DNA of 64,000 bases. Origin: Blattamonas nauphoetae. Taxonomy: Eukaryota; Preaxostyla; Oxymonadida. This document shows positions 12,421 to 22,525 of the stretch, piece after piece. A program made the translations under genes and the position numbers. Every line of letters starts with the position of its first letter. Within the stretch, counting starts at the first letter, position 1. The notes under the pieces are model-generated. The model saw only the letters and a list, made by a program, of their open reading frames with translations. It was not told the origin of the DNA and searched no databases. Where the stretch lies: positions 1 through 64,000 of the forward strand of contig JARBJD010000383.1 of NCBI GenBank assembly GCA_033064195.1, read 5' to 3'.

Positions 12421-12780
12421 GAAAATATCATCAGCTTTCTCGCTTTCATTCGCAACGCCGTCTTATCTCTCATCCCAAAGGGCATTCTGACAATTTTGAT
12501 GTTGGTGACGGTCGACCACATCATTCAGGGGATACTCGACGACTTTGTCGACAAGACATTGAACACGTTCGTCACAACTTGCTCCAATCAGACGGAGTTG
12601 ATCATACAGAAGAAGATGGCTGAGTCGAAGAAAAATAACGAAAAGAATAGCACCGTTTCAACAAACAAATCGTTCACAATAGTCTCACAGTCCTCCTCCA
12701 TCTCGTTCAGCACTCCAACAAGTCCACAGTCAGGCGCGCGCGTCGGAAACAAGCAGACTCCAGTCACACTCAGTTTGTAC
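12421..12780 (+). pseudogene. Passenger coding remnant between two repeat blocks
   Basis: An open plus frame encodes a hydrophobic segment (LIPKGILTILMLVTVDHIIQ) followed by a Lys/Ser/Thr-rich stretch. The frame is continuous with the 27-bp repeat downstream (repeat residues SSLPRTSFA) and with more helical sequence at 13180-13350. It may be the 3' half of the same passenger as 11438-12210. No function is recognised. Confidence 0.3.
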
Positions 12781-12786
12781 ACAGCC

Positions 12787-13165
12787 TTCTCATCATCCCC
12801 CTCGCGCACATCCTTCGCATCGTCCCTACCGCGCACATCGTTCACATCGTCCCTACCGCGCACATCCTTCGCATCGTCCCTTCCGCGCACATCGTTCACA
12901 TCGTCCCTTCCGCGCACATCGTTCACATCGTCCCTTCCGCGCACATCCTTCGCATCGTCCCTACCGCGCACATCGTTCACATCGTCCCTTCCGCGCACAT
13001 CCTTCGCATCGTCCCTTCCGCGCACATCCTTCGCATCGTCCCCTCGCGCACATCGTTCACATCGTCCCTTCCGCGCACATCCTTCGCATCGTCCCTACCG
13101 CGCACATCGTTCACATCGTCCCTTCCGCGCACATCCTTCGCATCGTCCCCCTCGCCCGCAACGTT
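12787..13165. repeat. 27-bp minisatellite, ~14 copies
   Basis: The unit is TCGTCCCTTCCGCGCACATC plus either CTTCGCA or GTTCACA, alternating irregularly. The unit length is a multiple of three, so it is open in several frames on both strands. Two copies have a shortened start that shifts the phase. Confidence 0.9.
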
Positions 13166-13933
13166 CACATCGCTCCTCCCTCGCAATCAGTGATCTGTTT
13201 CATTTGCTTGTTTCATCATTATTCATCCAAATTGCTCAGAACCTCATCGCTTCGAACCTCAGTCTCTCTCAACGCATTGTCGGTCTGTTTGCTAACCTCG
13301 CAACTCGTCGTTCGCATCACGGGCAAGAGGGAAGGAACAGAAAACAATCATGATCACAACAACATCACCTCTCTGCGTGCCCACTTTGCAACTCATCCAT
13401 GATTGTGTTGTTGCCGCGATCAACATCGTACATGTCCTGCGCTCGTCGAACGGTGACACACTGCCCTTCGATGCTGTTGAAGTGTCGACGTCCTCACTGT
13501 AGACGCAGCCAGGATGAAGAAGAACGAGAAGCACTTTGAAAGTGGATATGAAATCATCAGGAGTGGGTGACAGAGGAAGAGAAGAGTGCGAAAGTTTCTC
13601 AGTTCCATACTGGACACTCTTATTCGATGGGAGATGGGAAAGATGAAAAGAGACATCGAGAAGATCATTCCTGGCAGTTTGTGTCAAAGTATTGTCTCTT
13701 CAATCACTTCATGAACCGATTTCTGATTGTGGAATGACTAGAATGTGATATTAGAAAGTTTGTATCATTGAGAAAAATATGGGGAAGTGATCAATCCCTG
13801 ATCTCGCTATCAAGATGAAATTGTTTCGAATGCTCCAAGGGTAATGTTCGCACGAATTATATCAACATGAAAAATCTTAAATCTGAACAAATTGAGCAAG
13901 TCGGCTCCGTGGGTGGAAAGCCCTGGTTGCGTA

Positions 13934-14752
13934 TCGCTGAAGATAGTCGAGTCTCGCGTCATTTGTTTCCTCCGAATTGCGTTCGTGTTGGAGCAGCTCG
14001 ACTTTCTTCACAGTGAACTTTGTACACCCGTGTTCCACCATTTTTGGTGAAGTTAGGTGAGCATTGATTGTCGACACTGCAACGGATGTTCCATGATTAT
14101 CCTCGACGAGAGTTTTGAGTTCTTCTCCCTTCAAGAGTGGGTTTTGAAGAATTGCATCATTCATTGATCGTGAAATTTCTGGAGTGATTTTTCGATAGAC
14201 TGCTCCCCCACGAGGTTTGGGAGCAGGTTTTCCAGATGCGATGTTGTTGATTGTTCCTTTCGAGATGTTCCACTTTTCGACAATCAAATCGTACTTCTTC
14301 CCTTCCTTCACTTCATCGAGGACCAAGTCGCGTTCACGAGGCGTGAGAATGGTGTAAGATCGTCGGGGCTTTGGGGCAGGACGAGAAGTTGGACGACCAC
14401 GTTTCATCTTCTGAGGAGCTGGTAGTTCAACAAACTCATGAGGATCTTGTGGAATAAGAGGTTCAGGTGGGCTTGCACTATCAACTGCTTCAATTCTTTC
14501 TGGCAAGAGTCTTCGAAGTTCATCTTTCGATCGTTTGAGACTTGTTCGAATAAAATCCTGACTGAATCCGCCTGTGAGAAGCCCATCCTGCTGACTTTCC
14601 ATCCCAGATTCACAATCAACAACTTCATCACCAAAGAACCATCCATCCGATTCGTTGAGAGATTGGTATTGTATTTGTCTTTCGGTGATCGGTGAGTTTT
14701 GAGACTCGTCAGTCTCAGATTCATCATCGATGAGAGAAAAGGAGCGTTCCAT
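13934..14752 (-). CDS. Tc1/mariner-like transposase, N-terminal DNA-binding part
   Basis: From the ATG at 14752 an acidic leader of about 120 residues is followed by a basic linker (KMKRGRPTSRPAPKPRR) and a homeodomain-like helix-turn-helix with LTPRERDLVLDEVKEGKKYD and WNISKGTINNIASGKP. A second winged-helix-like unit ends in RLDYLQRYAT. This paired helix-turn-helix layout is typical of Tc1-like transposases. The frame runs straight into the catalytic part at 10493-9798 once the hAT-like insert and one copy of its 8-bp duplication are ignored. Codon use resembles that of the host genes. Confidence 0.8.
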
Positions 14753-14926
14753 GAAATTTCACGATGGTTTTCCAGAAAAATCTTCTCCGTTTATCATCTG
14801 ATGTCACATTCGAAAATGGTTACGCGTAATTTTTTGAGACAATTTAAGGGTCCGATCAACCTTTTTTCATTGTTCAGAAGACTGAATATGGTTACGAAAT
14901 TGCATTTGGACAACTCATTTTGATCA

Positions 14927-15110
14927 TTCATTTCTGAAAAATTAGTGTTCATTTCAGAAAAATCACTGTTCATTTGTGAAGAATCATTGTTCATTTCTGA
15001 ACAATCTCTGTTCATTTCTGAACAATTATGTTCATTTCTGAAAAATTAAAGAACATTTCTGAAAAATTATGTTCATTTCTGAATAATTAAAGTATATTTC
15101 TGAAAAATTA
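14927..15110 (+). repeat. Right iterons, ~9 copies of a 21-bp unit
   Basis: Tandem TTCATTTCTGAAAAATTAGTG-like units are diverged at the 3' half. They match the reverse complement of the iterons at 9652-9703. The last copies overlap the end of the neighbouring pogo-type open frame. Confidence 0.8.
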
Positions 15111-16510
15111 CAATGCAATTCAGAACTAGTCGAGCTGTATTTGACAGGTTTGTCTGTATTGATTGTGATTTTTCGTCAGCCTCAAAAGGAATACGATCGA
15201 TGAGTGGCTGCGAATTTAAATCAGAGATTCCACATCTCTGAAAGGCCAACTCGATCGTGCTGATCGAGAAGGCCTTCTCGACGGCGCGCGGCAAAGCATA
15301 AGCGATTGCTTCTCGATGAGCTTGTTGAGTGAACGGGCATGGAGGTGTGTAGAATCGTTGGTACATGTTTTTGAGGCTTTGGAAGACTTTGTCGTCCAAT
15401 GGTTGGGTCAGATTTGTTGTGTTGGGGGGAAGCGTTAATATCATGATATTGTTTTCTATTGCAGTTTTGGAAAGATTAGACGAAAAGTGCGATGCACAGT
15501 TGTCGAGGAGAAGGAGTGCGGTCTTTCCAGCGAGATGAGGAGCCATTCTTTTTGTTGATGGCAGGGATGATGGTTTCCTGTAGGATGGTCGAGAATATGG
15601 TCCCATTCACATATCCATTGGAAAACAAAGAGGAACAATATCAAACTTGTGAAGTGAGTGAAACTCACTTGGTTCTTTGGCGAGAGGATACACTAGACAA
15701 TGCGGAAGAGTGGTTCCATCTGCGCAAATCGTGCTTGCTAGAGTGAAGTTGGGGATCTTTTGAGTCTGAATTTGAACGGGTGGTGGGGTCCCAGCTTGAT
15801 GAATGACAGTTTGAGCTTTTCTTTCCGTCATTGAGAAGCCAGTCTCATCGTAGTTAAAAATTAGCTCCTGTTGGACTTGGTATTCTGTGACAACGTCTTT
15901 CAAAAGGGAAATCCAAGTGTTCATATTCTCAGCGTTCGCTGATTGAATTTTGAGAGATCCATCCTTATTGGTTTGGAGAAAATGAGATCGGGGTTGGAGT
16001 CGCAAAAGTCCAGGCCCATGATCTATCCAGTGTGGTTTCCCGTGCAGTAGCGCTAGGTGAAGTGCGCATGATCTTCTGAATCTGGAAAATTAAAAAGAAA
16101 AGACCATACTCGTGTTTGGACTTGTGATCTAGTGATCGGAGTTTTTGTTGAACTTTTGCTTCATCCATCCGACTAACAGATTCATCTCCCTTGGAGGGAC
16201 TTTCGATTGCCGTCCTGATTGTCGGATAGCTCGGCCTTCACGAAATGCTCTTCTTGCCCTCGAGAGCGAACGGCTGTGGATTCCCGTGATGGTTTGTATG
16301 ATCCCGCCACGGATTTTCATCACTTTTCGAGTTTGAGAAGATATAGGAGCTTGTCTTCAGATTTGATCTTCTTTTCTTCAGAAGACTCTCCACTTCACGG
16401 AGATTCCTCCACCAATCAGCTGAACGTTGTTTCGTTGTCTTATTCTGAAAGAGGAGAAATGATTGAAGGAGATGGAGAAACAAGAAGTCGAATATGTCAC
16501 GAAATACCAT
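15073..16510 (-). pseudogene. Decayed pogo/Tigger-type DNA transposase
   Basis: Reading leftwards from about 16.5 kb there are remnants of a helix-turn-helix region (KVPPREMNLLVGWMKQKF). The DDE_1 core follows with the first Asp in IFNYDETGFSM (about 15.87 kb), the second in ALLLLDNCASHF (about 15.5 kb), and NTTNLTQPLDDKVFQSLKN. The third acidic residue falls in QPLDD, as usual for pogo. The frame changes at about 15.61 and 15.55 kb and there are in-frame UAG/UAA codons near 16.13 and 16.09 kb that may be sense. No terminal inverted repeats were found. The gene looks inactive or carries assembly indels. Confidence 0.7.
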
Positions 16511-16672
16511 GAATGTGCGGATGATAGGGTATCGTGATCACTGGATGACGAGAAACGGGACAAGCAAAATATAGGGGAGATCAATGAGAACAAGATCAAG
16601 AAGAGATTAAAAAATTCAATTCACCAAAAAATTTGTTGAAATAAGTGAATGAAACAGTAATGAAATGGAAAT

Positions 16673-19600
16673 ATGGGAAAAGAGAAGTATATGAAGAGAA
16701 AAATGAGACGAAAGTTTGACTTCATACCAAATGTGGACGGGTTGTCCAACTGGACGGCTTGTTCAACGACGGTACAAGCCGTGTCTGGCTTATCTGAATC
16801 GTTCATCAATGTTGGAGTGAAGTTCACCGTCCCTTCAGCCCCGCTTCTCCTTTCAGCTTCGACAGAACTGGACACGGGTCGGAACACTCACTTCAAAGTG
16901 GTCGTGGATGGGAAGAATCTCACGCCTGGATCGAGTTGGATCATGAAACTGACAGGTCGAAACGAGGAGATCCCAGTTGAAATCACAACAGCCAACAAAG
17001 GTTCGTCGGGATGGGTGAAAGCGGGAGGACTGAATGAGATCGAATTCGACAAAACGTACACCATCGCTTCTCTCACGAAATCATCCGACACTTCTGAGCA
17101 CATTGTGAGCAATGGTGTGTCGTTCATCACTCCTGCTGGTCCGACTCTGACCGACATTTCAGCGGATCTGGATCCATCGAACCTGAACGACACTATTCTG
17201 ACACTGACAGCCGAAAGGATTGCAACAGGTGACCTCACTTTGGCAGTGTTCGATGCAGCCGATTCGACCCAGAAATCCATCGCACTTGGCTCAGTATCCT
17301 TTGCAACATCAACCACTCCAGTCTCCTCAACAATCTCAGTCGTGATTCGCCCATCTGGGAAGCTGGCGTATGGAGGGACTTACAAAGTAAAGACTCTCTC
17401 TTCTTCATCGTTGATCGTCTCGCACTCCCCTCTCTCTTTCAGACTCCCCTCTCTCCTCCAAACAGCGTCTTGTGTTTTGGGACTCGAGAATCCATCTGTC
17501 CTCACAATCACCATTTCTGGAATCGGCCATCCGCCAGACACGCCGTTCAGACTGACAATCGATGAGATCAACGAAGGAAACAACACGATGGGATCACCAT
17601 TCACAGTGGATGGAACATTCTCAGCGAAGATTGGAGACATGATCCACACTCTCGTGACCGTTTCCACTCCATCCACACTCCGGCAAGGAAAGCGGTACGA
17701 AATCACGAAATGTGAAGTGACGAACTTCAAAACGTATTTGGATGGGCGAGTGTTCTTCGCTGTCCCTCGACCTCCTGTCCTCACTGCTGTCCCATTCTCA
17801 TTCGCCTCGTCTGCAAACACTTCGTTCAGTCTGGTTTTGGAGGGAACTGACCTTCCAGCTGGAGAGACATTCCTGGTCACACTGAAAGACTTCCCAACTC
17901 CGATCGAAGTGACATTTGAGACAACGACAACAGGATTGTCGGCTGAACTGCCGCTCGGCTGGTCGGACAGCCTCAAATTCAACAAAAGTTACATCCTCCT
18001 CACTGTTGTGCACAAAGAACTCTCATCGATCTCGATTCCGTGTGTTGGTCTCGTGCTCGACACAGGAACTCAGCCGAATCCTCTGATTCTGTTCGTCGAT
18101 AGTCATTCCACAGCTGAGTCTCGTCTCTGTGGCGACGAAGTCCGTCCGTGTCCCACAATCGAAGTGGCGTGGGAGATCTTCACGGCGTATTCTTCGCAGC
18201 GGCTCACACTCAAATTGATCACGCAATCTTCACTCACGTCAGCAATTGCTCTTGCGATGGGAAGTGTTGTGAAAATGGAGACTGGCGATGTCTCCACACC
18301 GACTCTGACTGTTCCTTCGTCTGCGTCGTCTGGAGACCAGGCTGGGCTGGTTTCGATTGCTGGCACGCTCGAAATGAAAGAAATCAACATCGATGTTGAA
18401 GTGGACGATGTGTCGTTTGTTCTGTTTGATGTGAAGGAGGGGAAACTGGTGTTGGACACAGTGCACATCACTGGGATCTCCACGCCGAGCGAGGCAGTGG
18501 ATGGAATTGAGGGTCTGTGTGAGTGGGAGACTGGTCTGATCAAACTGCACGACAGCATCTGCAACCTGACGTCGTGTGTTCTGTCGTCGATTGTGATGGG
18601 AGAGATTTGGATGGAGAACAGCAACGTTTCGCTGACATCGACGCTGATTCTGAACAACGGGCAGCACTACTCGCAGTTCCCTTCGGCTCAGCAGGATGTG
18701 CGATGCCACTCGGGCGAGCTGTCGATTGTGCCTTCGGGTGAGGCGGAGAAGCATCATTGGGTGTCGTCGTCGCTGGACTGTGTGGTTCGTCTGAATGGGA
18801 TTGAACTGCCCTCGCCGCACTTTGTGCCTTCGATCGATGGAAAGAAGTGCACAAGCGCGATGGAGTCGAGGAAGGAGCAGTTCGCAGTGTCAATTGTTGG
18901 GACGATGCTCCTTCCCTGCAATCTGTCTCTGGGTGTGTCTGTCACTCCGAAACCCACAAAATCAAACGACCTTCTGCTCATCCCACTCTCATCGATGAAA
19001 ACGACGTTGTGGAACGAAACCCACATTTCACTGTCCATCCCCTCGTCGTCTCTGAAGAGGTTGGACAACACTTTGGAATGGAAAGCCTCACTCGTCTTTG
19101 GAAATGAGAAGCAGACCGACACCTTCGTGTTGCTGCCGAGTTTGGAAGACCGAAAGTCACTGGCATTCCAAGAGTCTCTTCCGTGGCTGATTCCTGTGAT
19201 TGCCTGCTCTGTGCTGTTTGTGCTCGTCATCGTTGTTGTTATTATTCTGATCCGCCGTCGACAGCAGAAGAAGAAGAACCCCAAAATGGATTCTGAGAAG
19301 CTCCTCGACCATCAAGAACTGGCGGAAGTTGAAATCAAGATTGAAGAATACGTGGGAGACAAGACAACACATGGAATGATTGGGTTGAAGAGCGACGAAG
19401 ACGGGAGGGAAGGAATCTCTCACAACAGCCAGCTCCCAACTGAGAAAGGGGAAGACGATGAGGAGAAGCCGGAGCAAGTGATGGTTGATCCTGTGGAGGG
19501 GATGAAGTGTGAGGGAGCGTTTCCGATTGAAGTGGTGGATGGAGTGGACACGCTGCATCACCGACTGCATCAAGGAAATGGGATCAGGGGAGAGAAGAGG

Positions 19601-20185
19601 AGAGAGATTGAGCGGAAGATTGTGCTGGGAATGATTCGGGTGGTTGAGGAAAGGACGCAGCTCGAAGTGATCGCAAGAATCTCGCCTCACTGGATTCTTC
19701 TGAACAGAGACGACGAGATCTTCATCCGAATGCAGTCCGAGCTGGACAAGACGAAAGAACAGAACAACCCGTCGAACCCACAACCATCCATGCCGTCATT
19801 CGCAAGCCCGCTGGCGAGAGATGGCATGGAAGAGATCCGCTGGCGAGCACCAGAGCAAGGAGAAAAGGAAGGAGAACTGAACGAAAAGGTGGACGAAACG
19901 AAAGCGATGGTTTTTCGGCTCGGTCTGGTCTTGTGGGAAGTTGAGACTGGTTCTGTGCCCTTCGGGGAGCTGGACGCGGTGAGTGCGCATCGTCATTTGG
20001 CAGCTGGAAACCCCCTTCCGTCTCGAAAGATCGCCGACATTGGTCTGCGCGAGGTGATCACACAGTGCCTCGCTGTTGACCCCGACCACCGACCATCACT
20101 CCAGCTGATTCTGTCCACACTCGACGAGCCGCAGAAACTGGCGATGGACGAAGTTGGACAGAATGGTGGAATTGTCCAGTACTGA
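16673..20185 (+). CDS. Membrane-anchored pseudokinase, 5'-truncated family member
   Basis: The single open frame of 1,170 codons ends in UGA. Residues ~40-470 are extracellular beta-sandwich-like repeats, each with a VPSAPLLLSASTEL-like start. A beta-helix-like region follows (~480-800), then one TM segment at about 836-862 (LIPVIACSVLFVLVIVVVII) with a basic stop-transfer. The cytosolic tail holds a kinase C-lobe: ISPHWILLN stands where HRDLKPxN should be, there is no DFG, then RWRAPEQ (about 1052) and an alpha-F stretch with FRLGLVLWEVETGSVPFGEL. I see no VAIK lysine or glycine loop. It probably acts as a receptor scaffold rather than an enzyme. Unlike the two relatives at 26.8-35.8 kb it has no signal peptide and lacks the N-terminal beta-helix, so the 5' end is probably lost, perhaps where the decayed pogo sequence abuts it. 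Confidence 0.82.
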   Translation: MGKEKYMKRKMRRKFDFIPNVDGLSNWTACSTTVQAVSGLSESFINVGVKFTVPSAPLLLSASTELDTGRNTHFKVVVDGKNLTPGSSWIMKLTGRNEEIPVEITTANKGSSGWVKAGGLNEIEFDKTYTIASLTKSSDTSEHIVSNGVSFITPAGPTLTDISADLDPSNLNDTILTLTAERIATGDLTLAVFDAADSTQKSIALGSVSFATSTTPVSSTISVVIRPSGKLAYGGTYKVKTLSSSSLIVSHSPLSFRLPSLLQTASCVLGLENPSVLTITISGIGHPPDTPFRLTIDEINEGNNTMGSPFTVDGTFSAKIGDMIHTLVTVSTPSTLRQGKRYEITKCEVTNFKTYLDGRVFFAVPRPPVLTAVPFSFASSANTSFSLVLEGTDLPAGETFLVTLKDFPTPIEVTFETTTTGLSAELPLGWSDSLKFNKSYILLTVVHKELSSISIPCVGLVLDTGTQPNPLILFVDSHSTAESRLCGDEVRPCPTIEVAWEIFTAYSSQRLTLKLITQSSLTSAIALAMGSVVKMETGDVSTPTLTVPSSASSGDQAGLVSIAGTLEMKEINIDVEVDDVSFVLFDVKEGKLVLDTVHITGISTPSEAVDGIEGLCEWETGLIKLHDSICNLTSCVLSSIVMGEIWMENSNVSLTSTLILNNGQHYSQFPSAQQDVRCHSGELSIVPSGEAEKHHWVSSSLDCVVRLNGIELPSPHFVPSIDGKKCTSAMESRKEQFAVSIVGTMLLPCNLSLGVSVTPKPTKSNDLLLIPLSSMKTTLWNETHISLSIPSSSLKRLDNTLEWKASLVFGNEKQTDTFVLLPSLEDRKSLAFQESLPWLIPVIACSVLFVLVIVVVIILIRRRQQKKKNPKMDSEKLLDHQELAEVEIKIEEYVGDKTTHGMIGLKSDEDGREGISHNSQLPTEKGEDDEEKPEQVMVDPVEGMKCEGAFPIEVVDGVDTLHHRLHQGNGIRGEKRREIERKIVLGMIRVVEERTQLEVIARISPHWILLNRDDEIFIRMQSELDKTKEQNNPSNPQPSMPSFASPLARDGMEEIRWRAPEQGEKEGELNEKVDETKAMVFRLGLVLWEVETGSVPFGELDAVSAHRHLAAGNPLPSRKIADIGLREVITQCLAVDPDHRPSLQLILSTLDEPQKLAMDEVGQNGGIVQY

Positions 20186-21141
20186 TTCACTGTCGCAGTT
20201 CAAAGTCATGTCACGTCACAATACCTTTCATTCATGGTTCATTTTCATTCATCGTCATCATTTTGAATTCACAACACATCTTATTGTCATCTCGAACATC
20301 AGAACACAACGTCTTGATTTCATTCACTCCCAAGCAATCTTCGGTCTCACATCACCAAAATCTTTCGTCTCATCACCCGCAACGCATCATCATCCGATCG
20401 GCACGTCTCCACACACGTGACACACTCAAATTATACGTCTTCGTTCAAAACGTTTCCATTTTCTTTGAAGCTCTGCATCGCTCGCTACAAAGTGGATGGT
20501 TCGCTCTTCAACTCAACGCGATTTTCTGTTTCACTGGAATTTCGATTCCTTATGCATTAATTTGTTGTGGGTCCAAAACATCAAAATATTGGATCGATTG
20601 GACGAGGAAGGACTTGCCTCGGTCTCTTCCTTCGGAGACACTGCGGGAATACGCATGCTGTTCCCTTTGTCTCGCTCACTCCGCCCAATCTGCACAACTC
20701 GACACTCGTCACGTGATTGACTCTCAACCTCTGTATTCTCCTCATTTTGTCTCGCCAAATATCTTCAGTTACTTCACACCCTTTTTTGAACATTTTTTTA
20801 TGATTTATGGTCTGTTTTGTCTTGGTTTGTCACACCATTGCTTTCCTGACACCAGAATTCTTCTTTTGTCTGGGTCAGGCGCGTGTCTTGATTGTGTTGG
20901 GCCCACAGCCTGACATTTTCTCAACCTGCGTGCACATCTCGATGGAAGTCGGGAGGAAGTGCCTTTCATATCGTCCACTTCCAACTGGATTTGGATTATT
21001 CATTCGGTTGAGATTTGTGACACCTGAGATTTTCGCCGATTTTCTTGAATTTATAAATCAAATGAATTCTTTACTAAACGACCGCCATTTCTTCAATTTC
21101 AGGAAACACTTCGTGCAGTCGATCCAAACCAAATTTTCTTA
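20186..21141. other. Spacer with one unexplained open frame
   Basis: A plus-strand frame at 20263-20913 (216 codons, ending in UGA) is Ser-, His- and Cys-rich with no domain I recognise. A second, 20807-21220, overlaps it in another frame and runs into the mariner-like element. Neither has a signal peptide or a splice-linked continuation. I treat both as unproven. Confidence 0.3.
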
Positions 21142-22452
21142 CAGGGTGTCCCATAAGTCTTGGTTTTTCAGAATTACGAAAAAACGACGCTGTTTTGGAA
21201 TAAATCATATTGTGATATGAAGTCATCAGCTCACTTGTCACCTTTTGGATGAACAAAGGAACCATGAAGGAAATTACCGAACCTTATCCAACACACTCAC
21301 GATCACGACAGCAGCCATCTCTAACATTGTGAAGCTGATTTCTTGAGAGATTCTTTGTGAGTGGTTTGCCTTTTCTTTGTAACACACTCGTTGTTGTATC
21401 TCTTCTCTGAATCTTTCTAGTTGTTCTTCTTCATCTCTGATTGGTCAATCCAAAGTCCGTTTATCATCAATCCTTCGCCATCCAAATATTACATTCATGA
21501 GACATTCATCTTAGCCTGTCATTCTCTCTGTTTCTGAGATATGACGAAGCCCAGATATGATTCAGTCTGCCACCTATTCTTAGCGATCATCATAATTCCA
21601 CTTTTTGACTGTCGTCTCTCGCGTAACCAATTGTACGTATCCAGAACGAATCGAACAGTGGGACGCATTCATTTGAAGCAGCGGAACGTGACAATGAGTG
21701 CCATGTGCCAAAATCCCCAAAAACACAATTCTCCTCACTGGCGATGTAAATCGATGACGTCATCCGTCCAGATCTCAAAATAGTCTGTATCTCTCACTCA
21801 TTTTATCTCTAGTATTTTCTCTTTATCTGCACCAGATGTCCGATCAGGGCCAATCCACATCAATCGGACACCCGATCTCCAAGCCCTGTATTGATTGCGA
21901 TATATTCAGCCACAACAAGATATCATCTTTCAGATCGCGAACTGTTCACTTGACATCAATTTAAACGTGAGATGACGTCGATTTTTGGATATCTCACATC
22001 CTCGTTTTGGACGTCACTTCCAGAATTGACAGGTATCGTCATCTTCCTTTCTACTTCAAAAATACATTCATTCAGACTGTTTTCTCTTCACTGGACAGCC
22101 TTGCCGTTGTTATTTGTCTCCACTTTTCATGATATGGATGGTTTCAAGTTCGCTCTCGTGGACCAGCTCGCCATTTGCCAAACGCTCTCCATGCCATACA
22201 TCTTCAGTATCTTGCTTCTCACTGCCCGAAAGTTATGTGGTTTAACCAAGCTGCCCATATCATTCAGAATAATTGTTGGGGAAAATTTCATGTTTTTGGA
22301 TCGTTCTGTTCTCACTTCACATTGAACCAATACTCTTCATGTTCATTTTCACAGTGACAGTTGCTCAGAGGATTATGTGAGAAAAATGAAGAATCTTAAA
22401 ACATGAAGTTGATTCCAAGAAGTCAATTTTCCAAGATTAATGGGACACCCTG
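21142..22452. mobile_element. Mariner-like TIR element, 1.3 kb, non-autonomous or decayed
   Basis: The left end CAGGGTGTCCCAT and right end ATGGGACACCCTG are perfect inverted repeats of 13 bp; with a few mismatches they extend to about 22 bp (20 of 22). Each end is flanked by TA (21140-21141 and 22453-22454), the target of Tc1/mariner transposons. Internal open frames are short and none shows the DDE motifs, so no active transposase is evident. Confidence 0.8.
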
Positions 22453-22525
22453 TATATCATTCCTATCACAATTACGGACTCATTTTGTCTACCATCGTGA
22501 GTCTGTACCCAATTTCTAGTTACGT

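Larger units (their letters stand above)
10494..13925. mobile_element. hAT-like element inserted in the transposase gene
   Basis: The 3,432-bp insert starts with CAGGGCTTTCCA and ends with its reverse complement TGGAAAGCCCTG. It is flanked by an 8-bp direct repeat GTTGCGTA at 10486-10493 and 13926-13933. An 8-bp target duplication with CAGGG termini is the hAT hallmark. Removing the insert and one repeat rejoins the surrounding transposase in frame. I found no hAT transposase inside, so it looks non-autonomous and carries passenger sequence. Confidence 0.85.
9652..15110 (-). mobile_element. Tc1/mariner-like DNA transposon with inverted 21-bp iterons, itself interrupted
   Basis: A minus-strand transposase (14752-13934 continuing at 10493-9798) is bracketed by 21-bp iterons in opposite orientation at 9652-9703 and 14927-15110. 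The exact ends and the target duplication could not be fixed. The element is interrupted by a 3,432-bp hAT-like insertion at 10494-13925. Without it the element would be about 2 kb, a normal size for the superfamily. A 21-bp iteron array at the ends is unusual for Tc1/mariner. Confidence 0.65.

Noticed and set aside
12588-13186. Minus-strand RGRDD(V/A)xDV repeat ORFs
   Set aside because: Antisense reading of the 27-bp minisatellite inside the hAT-like insert.
22127-22330. Possible mariner transposase fragment on the minus strand of the 21142-22452 element
   Set aside because: No DDE motif or helix-turn-helix could be read in any frame.
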